DNA from: Hormiphora californensis
Taxonomy: Eukaryota; Ctenophora; Tentaculata; Cydippida; Pleurobrachiidae
Reading direction: 5' to 3'
DNA length: 64,000 nt
Assembly: GCA_020137815.1 (NCBI GenBank)
Contig: CM035362.1
Span: 4,502,008 to 4,566,007, forward strand
The position numbers and the translations under genes were made by a program. This document shows positions 32,085-52,700 of this stretch, in pieces. Below the pieces are notes generated by a model that was not told the origin of the DNA, searched no databases, and saw nothing but the letters and a program-made list of their open reading frames with translations. Within the stretch, counting starts at the first letter, position 1. Each line of letters begins with the position of its first letter.

Positions 32085-32310
32085 GCGAGCGTCATATTTT
32101 GGAAAGCATTGAAAATTTGCTATTCTTGTTGACAAATGGCGCCATTTGGCGATGAAAATTTTGCACATGGTTTTTTTCAGACTTCATCCCATCGCCACGT
32201 GGCGATACCGCCAAGAGTCGCCAACATTTGGCGAATAGCGATCGCCATTGGCGCCACGTGGCGCCAGAAATGGTGACATTTGGCGATAGTGCACACTCGC
32301 CAGAACGACC
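32085..32310. repeat. TGGCG-rich short repeat cluster
   Basis: Dense, partly palindromic words such as ttggcgccacgtggcgcc, atttggcgat and ttggcgaata. Origin unknown; no ORF. Confidence 0.5.
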
Positions 32311-32336
32311 TAATCTTTCATACTACCAAATATTTT

Positions 32337-32408
32337 GGGGGAAGTTTATCCTCCCGGTAAATCGGGGTTCCGATAAATCGGGGCCCGGTAAATCGGGGTC
32401 CGACTGTA
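32337..32408. mobile_element. pogo/Tigger-like MITE, partial
   Basis: Three 'aaatcggggt' words and the terminal GGTCCGACTGTA are present; the left end is missing. Confidence 0.65.
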
Positions 32409-32527
32409 CATAGTTACATTCTCTATAGTGGTCTAGTGGAAGTTGAAGGAAATGAAGCACTATACACAATAGTGGATTTATTCTTGTTAAGTTATTAGCC
32501 GCTATTTTACTAATTTATGCACTTATA

Positions 32528-32626
32528 TACCCTGCTAACTTAAATAACCCGCCAGTCCCACTAGCGCGCTCTCAATAAACAGCCAGTCCAGCGGCAGATT
32601 ATTTCCCATTGGCAGGTTATTTATTT
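32528..32626. mobile_element. short TIR element
   Basis: 'ttaaataacccgccagtcc' at the left mirrors 'ttggcaggttatttat' at the right around a 60-bp body. MITE of unknown family. Confidence 0.55.
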
Positions 32627-32981
32627 TGAACATTCAAAGTGTGTGTAAATGATCAGTTCTTACTAAAATACAGAGGGAACACTATGTGCAACACTTACAC
32701 ACTACATTGGAGAGAAAGAAAGGACACATTCCGTCAATTACTCTCTCTTTATCTCCCCTTTTGTCTCACTATCTCTTCCTCTGTGTTATGTGTGACATGC
32801 CCCTTATCAGGCTATTTCTTTCACTCTCTTTCCTTAGCAACTGCTTAGTAACTGTTACCAAACAGTGTACACTCAATTGTGAGGTGTTTTAACTATTTCT
32901 CAGTCCTCTTTGAGTGTTTTGATTAGTGTTCTCTCTCTCTCTCTTGTTGGTGTGTAATACTTGAAATAAACAACTAAAGCA

Positions 32982-33185
32982 GGGTATATAACCTATAAAC
33001 TCTGACCACTGGCACGTTATAGGTTTAAACCCCTCCGCCTCTCCCTCGGCTCCGCCTCGGGATCGTCGTCGTGATTTAAACCAGTTTATCCGCCAGCGGC
33101 GGATAAACTTCAGCTAACTTCTCCCAGCGGCGCGCTGGGAGAAAGTTATCTGAAATAACGCGCCAGTGGCCAGAGTTTATACCTC
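32982..33185. mobile_element. about 200-bp TIR element
   Basis: 'tataaactctgaccactggc' mirrors 'gccagtggccagagtttata'. Inside are three further hairpins (ccgaggcggagc type, gtttatccgccagcggcggataaac, ttctcccagcggcgcgctgggagaa). A strongly structured, non-coding MITE. Confidence 0.75.
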
Positions 33186-33722
33186 ATATCCAACTCTTTA
33201 CTGTTATCACACGTGTTGGAACGACTATAATTACATGTGTATACTTTTCACATTTAGCTCGTATTATACTATGACACATGTGATTATATACAGTACTCGT
33301 GATATAGTGTTATTGTACACGTGCCACATGTGTACTGTTATTGTAGACGTGCCATATGTGTACTGTTATTGTGTGTTATTGTGTGTACTGTTATTGTAGA
33401 CGTGATATTGTGGTTTGTGGTTATAGTCAGATACACAGTTAGTTATTGATTATTGATTATTGAGTCTACTCGGCATGGTACAGGACCAGCTGTCAGCAGT
33501 TCTATATTTTACCACTAGGGACTTATGTCATGGTGACGCAGTCACCCTTACAATTCCTACACAAAGCACGCCAAAACAAAGCCCGTGTAGACGAGGTGAA
33601 GGCGCCACCAAGGGCTTATAAACCACCCCCCCTGCTGATATTTCCCGCAGTCTACTGTGGTATATCAAATAATTCCCTCCCTCTGTTTTCACACCTTTCA
33701 TAATTCCCGGGGTCGTTTTATA

Positions 33723-33880
33723 AGAAATAACCACGGCTAGTAAAGTGATGAAATTTGATAATCCCCTAACGGGGATTATCACACGATATTCCCCTCGTCG
33801 CGTTGCTCCTCGTGGATATCGTATTGATATACCACCCTGAAAGGGTGGTATATCAGATTTCATCCCTCTACTAGCCGGGG
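33723..33880. mobile_element. about 160-bp TIR element with internal hairpins
   Basis: 'ggctagtaaagtgatgaaat' mirrors 'gatttcatccctctactagcc'. Inside are GATAATCCCC/GGGGATTATC and GATATACCACCC/GGGTGGTATATC hairpins. Between 28900 and 36640 no further gene is supported; the stretch is repeats and microsatellites. Confidence 0.75.
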
Positions 33881-34511
33881 TTATCTATATTATATATGAC
33901 GAAATTGATTCAAACGATTCGTCGATTCACCCTGTGTTGCTCTGCGACTATACTTATCATGCCCGAGGCCCTAGTAATTTGTGTGCGTTTGTTATTTTAA
34001 GTTAAGTATATTTTACTTATATCTGTGATCTAGCCCAAAACATCCACTGAGCCTGCAGTGAGCCCAGTTCTGTATGTGTGTTGTCTTTATGTGGCTTGTT
34101 GGTTAAGCTGTCATGATCTGACAGGGGTTAAGTACAACACGTGGATGTTGCTAGGAGCTCTGCCCTGTTCTAAACAGATCGTTCTACATGTACCTAAAGT
34201 TCTTTTTTCAACTGTTCACCCGTCAAAGTCGTGTGCAGAATTGTTTTGCGTGTCTATTATGACATGTATTATCACGTGTAGTGCACACAGCGTAAATTAA
34301 AATATCGCACACGCACGAGTTGAGGCCTGAACAGTTGAAAAAAAATGGACTTTACTACTGTTTTACTTCAAGAAAAACATTTTCACAATAACGGCTCTTT
34401 TACAAATATTATACGGCTCTTACATACAATGTAACAGGGTCACATGTTTTACATTGCACTTTTGATCCGGGAAGTGAGTGCATTGTTTAGAGTTTGGGAG
34501 TTGGCACCTCT

Positions 34512-36010
<1,499 letters not shown>

Positions 36011-36260
36011 TTATCTTTTTCCATCTCTCTGGCAAGAACTGAAACACATGCCCATTTCCGTCCTACGTAGTTGCAGTTCCGGGAAATTAAACGTGGCTCT
36101 AATTCCTGGAGCCAAAATCTTAGTTCTGCTTGTATAGCTATGCTCCTATCCCTTAGCTTCAATATCTTGTTTCATTTAAAAGATACTTGTTTCAATCCAA
36201 CCGTTGTCCCTTTACACCTAGGATCATATTATAGCCATGGATAAGACAGGAATAACGGCA

Positions 36261-36366
36261 ACAACAAATGGGTTGCTATATGCAACAACAAATGGGTTGC
36301 TAGGCAACAACAAATGGGTTGCTAGGCAACAACAAATGGGTTGCTAGGCAATGGGTTGCTAGGCAA
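36261..36366. repeat. about 22-bp tandem array
   Basis: About five copies of 'caacaacaaatgggttgctagg', the last two shortened. Non-coding, about 280 bp before the first recognisable Ig-gene exon. Confidence 0.85.
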
Positions 36367-36514
36367 CTATAAAACTACAATCAGAGTTTCAACACGTGCA
36401 GAGTATCCTTTTCAGATAGTATCCTTTTTACAAACATCACATTATTCATATGCTGTTTATGTTATAGCTGCTACAAATGAAAACAAGTGGTTTTACCACT
36501 GCTATAAATATCTT

Positions 36515-36543
36515 AGTTGCCGGTATATCGGGGTCCTACTGTA
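36515..36543. mobile_element. pogo-like MITE terminal fragment
   Basis: 'gccggtatatcggggtccta' then CTGTA. Solo right end. Confidence 0.4.
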
Positions 36544-36649
36544 ATATACTCCATAGTAAACCCAATAGTAAACTTGCGTGCACTGGCAAGGGGTTACTTC
36601 GTTACCAAATAGTAAACCCGTTCATTGTCAACAAAAATACATGTTACAG

Positions 36650-44480
<7,831 letters not shown>

Positions 44481-44624
44481 GTGAGTTTACACGGGAGGGG
44501 GGGGGGGTGAGTTTACATGCTTTGTTTCAGTTTGTAATCACGTGATAAGAGTCAAACAATTCCAGGTGTAGTACCTGTGTAACACAGTGTTATGACACAT
44601 TCTTTAACATAATTTCCCCGACAG

Positions 44625-47600
44625 GTATCAATTGTGATGGTGGTAGTGTGTTTTTGGGCGACACAATAACTATATCCTGTGAAGTTTCATCAACCAATCT
44701 GACACTGTTAGATCATATCTGGAGTGTTAATATTACTGATGGGTGGAGAGAGCTGGCTAGTTCACGTGAGTTTCCCCTGGTTACCAAGCTAGTTACCTAA
44801 TCAGTAGCTAGGTGACTAGTTAGTTACCTAGTCAGTTAGTTTCCTAATTACATGTAATTAAAATGACAGCAAATAAACAAATTGCGAATAACACAAAAAA
44901 CGTATTTTAGGTAACAGTCAGGCTACATCTTTCTTGAACCTCGGATGTGGTATAACTGGTGAAGGGGACTCCCAATACAACAACGTCTGTCCTACTACTA
45001 CCCCCTGTTGTGACATTTCATCTGATACATGTGTAGCTGACTGTACATGTGATACCTGTCTATCTTGGGCTGGAATTACTGCTACAAGAAATGAAGTTAA
45101 TGATACACATGCTACATACAAATTAGAGGTACAGTTAACTCGTTACCTATAACCTAGTTATTATTTAAAGTTAGCTTGATGACTATACAGTATACAGTGC
45201 TCAATCTTTGCAGAGTTACTTAGTTACCTATAGTTACCTTAGAGAATTTGGTGATGCCATTCCCTCTTAGTGCGGCTAGTAGTGAAGGGGTGACTGCCTC
45301 ACCAAGGTGATAATTGAGATCTCAATTCTCACTTTGGTGACCGGTGACGCATAAATCTCCTAATTGAGACAATTGAGACCCATAACGTCGTCACAAGATA
45401 CTCGTGTTTTCCTTGTTCACAAGATACGAAGTACGGGGGTCGGGGGCTCCTAATTAGATCCTGTAATATCACGTTGGAGATACTAATCACTGGACAGTGT
45501 GTAATTGTGCACAACTTCTCACATGTCGTCATTGTCTCCATGGTAACCAAGTGCAGGTCTCACATGTCCAGTCATTGTCTCCAATAACCCAGAGGGTGGT
45601 ACACCCCACCCCGGGTTATTGGACCCCTGCCGGTCCCTAATCGAGACTCGAGACACCCAACACACCCTGCTGCCAATATGGGGCTCCCAACATTCCTACA
45701 GTAAGGGGGGGGGGTATATAACCGGACATGATTTTACTACCAACCATCCAAACCAAACAACTTCTACAACATCAAGTATCAACTGCTACCTACAAACCAA
45801 CATGATGAGCTGTTTCCGATCTCAAAGCAAGCAAGATGTCTACCCTACTAAACCTCCTGCTGCCTACCCCACTATAACACCTCCTCCTACCCACCCTACT
45901 ACACCTACCTGCCCTAGTAGGGTCGCTACTACACCATATCCTGCCTACCGGTCCCCTGAATGGTACGCCACCTCCCCGGCCTGGTTCCGTGCCCCAGACG
46001 ACTCCTACCTCACCACCTACACCACCCTTGATATCCTGGGAAAGGGAGGCTATGGGACCGTCACCAAGGCCCTGGATACTCGAACTGTAACCCACGTTGC
46101 TATCAAGATAATAGGACTGGAAGGAGGATTCGGAACAAGACCTTCAGTAAAATCAAGAACGACTTCATTCCTAACGAGATCCTACTCTGGGAGCGTCTAG
46201 ACCATCCATCCATTCCTAAACTCCTTGATGTCCTGTATGATGCGGAGTTGCAGGTGTGGTTCCTGGTTATGGAGTATGATGCCCAATTCAGTGATTTGTT
46301 CGACTATATCGACCAGAACGGAGCCCTGAACACCGCTGATGCCGTGGAGGTGATTCGGCAGTTGGTGGAGGTTGTCCAGTACCTGGCACTAATGGGAGTT
46401 GACCACAGGGATCTCAAGGATGAGAACATCCTCTACAACTCCCACACCAAGAAGATCAAACTGATTGACTACGGATCCGCTGCACACTTGGAGAACAAAC
46501 CCTATCTAGGTTACCGGGGTACTGACGTCTACATCCCTCCTGAATACTTCTCAACTGGCTGCTACCGTCCCTTCCCAGCTGCTGTGTGGGCTATTGGGTG
46601 TATAGCGTACATCCTGTTAGCTGGAGATACTCCGTTCCAGACAAGAGCTGATGTGGTCCAGTATCGGGATCTGGGGGAGATGAATCCGAAATACAAGGAG
46701 AGGACTCTGAGGACTAATTTTATCCGGAGTTGTATGGTTGTGAACCCTGATCAGAGGACCCTTCTTTCTGACCTGACTTCACACCCCTGGTTAAAGAGAC
46801 AGCCTAGAAAAGTGTGATATTTGTGATATTATTTGTTGTGTAAAATAATTTATTTGAGTTACATTAAAACATCCGAAAATCACTTGTTTATTTGTCCAAC
46901 GAAATCAATAATTCCCCTGCAGGTGCCTCTGACAGAACAAAATCTCAAAGTGCTGGGTGATGGGTACCAACTGTTTGAGTTGTCATTGGAACCCTCAGAT
47001 CATGACTACATAAACACTGAAGATACTCATTTAATTAGAACTACGGTTGCAGAAGGTAATTAGTTAATTAGGCCAATTAACCAGTTAGTTAATCAAGAAC
47101 ACGCAGAAGGTTATTAACTAATTAGTTAATCAAGAACACGCAGAAGGTTATTAACTAATTATAGTTAATCAAGGATGTTTTTACCTAATACTAGTTTTTA
47201 CTCACCTAAATAACTAGTCGGGTGTTTGGAAGTCTGGATTCCTTGGTAATGAAATTAAGATCCTCACCGGGAGCTCAAAGCTTGTATACAGCGTAATAAT
47301 GTAATATGGGTGACTTGTTAACTACAGTCGGACCCCGATTTAGTGGCCCCCGATTTAGTGGCACCCCGATTTAGTGGCAGGATTTTTTTCCCCCAAAAAT
47401 TTTTTTGAATTTTTTTGTGAGATTTTTTTGAGATTTTTTTGAAAATTTTTCAAAGAAACACCAGCCATGTCCGAATCGTGTTTCGAATCAGTGAATCTTA
47501 TCGCATGTCCTGCTGCTAATTAGACGGTTCGGAACGAACCGATACGTGATCCCCATGGGGCCATTGAAGTTCATTGAAGTTCACCAAGCGTCAAAATTTC

Positions 47601-49115
47601 GATTCGATGGGGATCACGTTTCGATTCGTTCCGAACCGTCTAATTAGCAGCAGGACATGCGATAAGATGTACCGATTCGAAACACGATTTGGACGTGGCT
47701 AGTATACCTTTAAAAACATTTAAAACTTTTTTTGCAAAATTTTACAGTAAGATTGTCAATGCTTTGATCGGTGCTCTCCATAAATTTTGAGAGAAAAAGT
47801 TATTTTGAAATTTTGATACTTCCTCACCCGCTTAGGGTGCCCCAATTCGGCATGGTATCACGTATCGGTTCGTTTCGAACCCGCTAATTAGACAGGACAT
47901 TCAGTAAGCTGCACCGATTCGAAACACAAATCGGATGGGCCGGTATAACTTGGAAAATTTTTCACAATTTTTTTGAAAACAAGAATTATTGCATTATGTA
48001 TTCATAATGCTGTGTTTCCCTGCCCTACCGTTTCACGTATCACTGTCAACAGGATGAAGGCTTGGTCGTAATGTAATGTGAGATGCATACGATCTAGCTG
48101 TCAGACGTCAGTATACTTCTCACATAGCTTAGCTAACTCACATGACACTTGCTAACTAGCTTTTGACTACTACTTATCTAACCTTATCACATTCGACTCG
48201 CAAGATGACCATGTGTATGTAACACGCGAAACGCGCGCCAGCGCTATTTCATGTTTTGTTGAGTGGCGCGCGCACACCACGTCCAAGGAATCGCGTCGTT
48301 TGTTTGTTTTGATAAAGGAGCACCCTGTTGTTGTGTGCGCGGCTCTAGTTGCTACGCCGTTACCCTCGCAACGAAAGTGTGACCAAAATGGTCCCTCTAC
48401 CGATTAGTTAGTATACCAAAATGTCGTTTTCGAATTCTAAACCTGCTATGCCTTTTTACAAAGTAAAAAGGCATCCGGGTGAATGCCTTCGGCATTCACC
48501 CGGGCAGGGAAAAAATTATTTCATAGTTTTCTATTTCTAATCAGAAATGATCATGCCATCAATACATGAATATTGCGTATAACAGTTAGAGGTGTCTTTA
48601 GTTTTAGTATAGCATTTTGGGCATAAAATAGGTTTTTATGGGCCAAATATGGCTCACCTCGATTTAGTGGCACCCTGATTTAGTGGCAGGATTTTTTTTC
48701 CCCCGAGGATGCCACTAAATCGAGGTCCGACTGTAATTACTTAATTGATTAATTAACTAATTACTTGTTTCCAGTTACGTTAACGGATACTGAACTATGG
48801 CACTCCGTTAGTGATTCTGATACAACACTAACTACATCCCTGATAGTTACCAACACTCTAACTCTCCCAACCGTCACTTGCTCATGGTAATTAGTCAGTA
48901 ATTACTAATTACTTAATTACTTGAAGCAATTATTTACTTAATTATGATTCGTTTTACCAGGACAAAAGACGAGATCGAGTTGGGTCAATCCCACTCTACA
49001 ACCTACAGATACCCTCTCTCAATCACCACAAACAGTGCCACACCTTCTGTTTCCTGCACTGTATCTATTTCTGGGAGCTCTACCCATACAGTTACCATAG
49101 CAACAACTTATCTAG
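44625..49115 (+). CDS. Ig receptor gene, round 1, type II block
   Basis: Predicted exons: 44625-44765 (INCDGGSVFLGDTITISC, LDHIWSVN), 44911-45128 (NVCPTTTPCCDISSDTC...DCTCDTCLSW), 46923-47055 (VPLTEQNLKVLGDGY), 48775-48886 (DTELWHSVSDSDTT...TVTCSW) and 48961-49115 (PSVSCTVSISGSS). The first two exons parallel the first and third exons of the type I block, so the type II block is itself an ancient partial duplicate. The intron 45129-46922 houses a kinase gene; the intron 47056-48774 houses a long pogo-like element. All five exons are open and in phase. Confidence 0.75.
45715..45721 (+). promoter_or_regulatory. TATA box of the nested kinase gene
   Basis: TATATAA directly after a poly-G run, about 80 bp before the kinase ATG. 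A CCAAT lies at about 45673. It supports independent transcription rather than an intron relic. Confidence 0.45.
45802..46817 (+). CDS. PIM-like serine/threonine kinase nested in an intron, two frame breaks
   Basis: An intronless kinase gene on the same strand as its host. From ATG 45802 comes a Pro/Thr-rich head of about 70 residues (TKPPAAYPTITPPPTHPTTP). The kinase domain follows: glycine loop LGKGGYGTV, Lys in HVAIKII, catalytic HRDLKDENIL, IDYGSA in place of DFG, GTDVYIPPEYF, and AVWAIGCIAYILLAGDTPF. The PPEYF and AVW...GDTPF signatures are PIM-type. Between the Lys and the alpha-C Glu (NEILLWERL) the frame changes twice. Ignoring one G at 46114-46115 and one at 46132-46133 restores a continuous kinase. 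DYG for DFG is a tolerated variant. The gene is either a functional retrogene or recently broken. Confidence 0.8.
47469..47694. repeat. fold-back, about 110-bp arms
   Basis: 'gtccgaatcgtgtttcgaat' mirrors 'attcgaaacacgatttggac', and 'gctgctaattagacggttcg' mirrors 'cgaaccgtctaattagcagc'. Apex near 47581. Confidence 0.85.
48265..48510. repeat. interspersed repeat shared with 29740-29965
   Basis: Contains 'gttgttgtgtgcgcggctct', then a hairpin cctttttacaaagtaaaaagg and a palindrome ccgggtgaatgccttcggcattcacccgg. Confidence 0.6.
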
Positions 49116-49162
49116 GTAATTACAGCACGTGTGGGCTCTCAAACACACGCTAAATATATAGT

Positions 49163-49235
49163 TACAGTAGGACCCCGATTTACCGGGAAGCTCGCGAGGG
49201 AAAGGGTTTTCCCGGTATATCGGTGTCCGACTGTA
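49163..49235. mobile_element. pogo/Tigger-like MITE, short complete copy (about 73 bp)
   Basis: TACAGTAGGACCCCGATTTA ... TATCGGTGTCCGACTGTA. It lies in the intron joining round 1 to round 2. Confidence 0.75.
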
Positions 49236-49768
49236 GCACCTACTTTTACGCGACACGTGTGTCAATTTAGCACAAGCTTCAACTTCTACACACTTTAAAG
49301 CACACTTTTCCTTCAGTTGTATTTAGAAAGCGTGACGTTAGGGATGATACATCTACCGGCCCCTTCATACAATAAATCGATATTAATTAATTAATTAATT
49401 AGTCGATAGTGGCATGTTATGGTATCCTTTGTCCACCGTATCCTTTAAAACACCCGTTTAATTTATTACTTAATGAATTGCTTGATGTGATTGCTAGTTA
49501 AACCGCTGTAAAACACTGGCCGCCCTGTAAGTGGTGGTAGTGTTGCATATATCATGTGATGACCATATTAGGGCAGTGAACATATATATATGAGGAGCGT
49601 TGTGTTCACTGCCTTTGTTGCTGTGTAATTGTGATCTTTGCTGATATTGCTTGGTTAAACAAGCTGATAATGGTGGGACAATGGTGGGTTTTGTTTGTCT
49701 AGTAACACCCTAGTAACACCCCTAGTAACACCCTAGTAACACCCTAGTAACACCCCCCTCCCACCCAG

Positions 49769-52700
49769 AGGCTAATTGTACCGGCAGTACAGTGTTCTAT
49801 GGTGACACAATCACTACAAGCTGCATTATTGGAGGGTTGGACACATTCTCTACCAATGATCTGACAACCAATAGTCTCCAGTGGATGTGGGGTCTACTCA
49901 CTGATGGTGATGGAGTGGATACCATCTTAGATTCACGTTAGTAGAGGGGGGGATGGAGTGGATACTATCCTAGATGCACGTTAGTAGAGGGGTAGGGGTG
50001 GATACTATCCTAGATTCACGTTAGTAGGGGGTAGTACACTGTATGAGTATGAAGAGTGGCGAGATGAATATTTTGGAGTGATTCATGGATTTAACAAGGG
50101 TTTAACATGATATTTGATATTTTATTTTCAGAGTTTTTCGGTGGATCGGATCTAACACCATCAACATGTCTCACTTCGGACACAACTGGGATCTACAAAT
50201 CGTGCAGCTTGAATGGGGTAATATTCTAAATTAGTTACTTACACATTACTTACACAGCATGTGTTCAGATTCGGATAGGATCATTTGAAAAACAATTCAG
50301 ATCCATATGGAATAAACCAATAAACCACCTTTGTTTTGTATTTGTAAATTCAGATTCATGGATTCAGAGTTTCACTAATAATAAACCAGGAACCGACCAA
50401 CGAGTAAACAACCAATCAGAACTCGATATTTAGGTCACGTGACTGGTTATCAGCCAATCAGTGACCAGTGTTTCCTGATTTGGTCGGTTCCTGTAATAAA
50501 CCATGTACCTATTATTTCACCATTTATCCTCCAGGGTTCTACGTGTTGTAATGATGGTACATGTGACACTACATCACCCTGTACATGTACCACGTGCTTG
50601 GACTACACTAAACTAGCACATACCTACACTTTTGATGATACAAACAATGAGTTGACCCTCAAACTACAGGTAGTTTTGTCCGGGTCCTTAAATTACTGGT
50701 AGTTTTGTCCGGGTCCTTAAATTACTGGTAGTTTTGTCCGGGTCTTTAAATTAACGGAGTTTTGTCCGGGTCTTTAAATAACTGACATTTCAATGAATTA
50801 ACTCTTTCATTGCTGGTATGTTTGTTTAGATCGTAGTTATAGTCTGTCCAATACTTCATATGAACACTGTATAATGTATAATACACTATTAACAATTTGA
50901 ACAATATACACAACACTATTATTTCTCTCCTCTATCTAGGTAACTATGGATCCTTCCATGACTACAAGAATTGGATCAACTCCAAATACAACGCTAACAC
51001 TCATCACTAGTGGTACCAGCTACCCCTACACATCTCTCTCGTCCGTAGCTGGAGGTGAATTAAGATAGTACCTATAATTACTAACTATTCAGCTCAGTTA
51101 ACTGTTTTTAAATTACACTATTTGTTGTTCACTCAACACAGACATATATTCTAACAATACTCCCCCTTGTTTAGTGAGTTTGTCTCCCACCACTATATTC
51201 CACACGGATACCGCTCTGAACGATATTACTATAACAGTTACTGTTAGCAACATTCTATCTACCGTTGAGGTGAGAGTTGGTAACTTAGTAACCACTTATT
51301 AACCACTTAGTAACCACAATTAGTAACCACTTAGTAACCACTTAGTATCCACTTAGTAACCACTTAGTAACCACTTAGTAACCACTTAGTAACAGTCTCT
51401 GTTAGCATCATTATATCTACCGTTGAGGTGAGACAGCTTGTGTAGCTTAATTATAGTTACTTAGTTACTCGTACTTGTAAGTACATACTGACTAGAAACA
51501 ATGAGAAATTAGTTATTTAGTTACCTACAGTACCACTTAATGAGCCAGGCGCCTTTAGGGCGAGGTACAGTGGAAAACTGGAACATTCGAACCAAACCAA
51601 ATTTTCGATTTTCGCTGTTTGAGAACCTGTATAGTGCTCGAAATACTAGAATCAAACCAAACTTACAGCCACTCTATTTAGGTTTCTTTGGCCAAGGATG
51701 AAGATACTGCAGACCAATACACTGGTGACAAGGGAAGTGGGGATACATACACCGCTATATTCTCTAAAACTGTAAGAAAGAATTTAATTTATGAGGATAT
51801 TATATAATCAATTCAACGATACTTTATTGCTCTCTTTTGACCACTAACCAGTTCTCACTAACATCATTTCGAGCGACAGAAACAGTTCTTTTAACTGAAA
51901 CCTCCCTCTAGGTTTCAGATTACTCAAACCCCCTCTTGTTTAGGTTACAGTAGCAGCTGATACCACCTGCAGACTCCACAACATCATATACAGTCAGCTC
52001 TGGCACCTACCAAACCGCTGTCACTCTGTCCCTGGACTACATAACTGTGTCAATAACATGGACCTACCTCTGTGGAAAGTGGGGGTCAGGTCACCCTTAC
52101 ATGTAGCGTGGGTGAAACAACATCAACTGGCTGGGGTGTAAAGTGGAAGTTGGATGATACGGTGAGTTGCTATGGTATCCAGGGTGGTTGCTATGGTAAC
52201 CAAGTTATATTGGAGTGTAAAGTTGAAGTTGGACAGTGAGGTAAGTTGCTATGGTATCCAGGGTGGTTGCTATGGTAACCAAGTTATATTGGGGTGTAAA
52301 GTGGAAGTTGGATGATACGGTGAGTTGCTATGGTATCCAGGGTGGTTGCTATGGTAACCAAGTTATATTGGAGTGTAAAGTTGAAGTTGGACAGTGAGGT
52401 AAGTTGCTATGGTATCCAGGGTGGTTGCTATGGTAACCAAGTTATATTGGGGTGTAAAGTGGAAGTTGGACAGTGAGGTAAGTTGCTATGGTATCCAGGG
52501 TGGTTGCTATGGTAACCAAGTTATTGGGGTGTAAAGTGGAAGTTGGATGATAGCGTGAGTTGGGTAGAAAGTCCAAGAAGTATAGGATGATGTATTGATT
52601 ACAATGGTTAACCTCCAGGAACCGACCGAATCAGGAAATACTGGCCCCTGATTGGCCGATAACCAGTCACGTGACCTAAATAACGAGTTCTGATTGGTTG

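Larger units (their letters stand above)
47323..48735. mobile_element. long pogo/Tigger-like non-autonomous element (about 1.4 kb)
   Basis: The left end TACAGTCGGACCCCGATTTA and the right end AATCGAGGTCCGACTGTA are inverted and lie in one intron. Inside is a fold-back (47469-47694, 'cgaatcgtgtttcgaatc' arms, apex near 47581) with a third diverged copy at 47867-47945. A repeat shared with 29740-29965 (48265-48510) also lies inside. No transposase frame is visible. It could instead be two smaller elements, because left-type words recur at 48660. Confidence 0.55.

Noticed and set aside
33528-33863. 111-codon minus-strand ORF
   Set aside because: It covers a structured TIR element with internal hairpins, with no domain or splice context.
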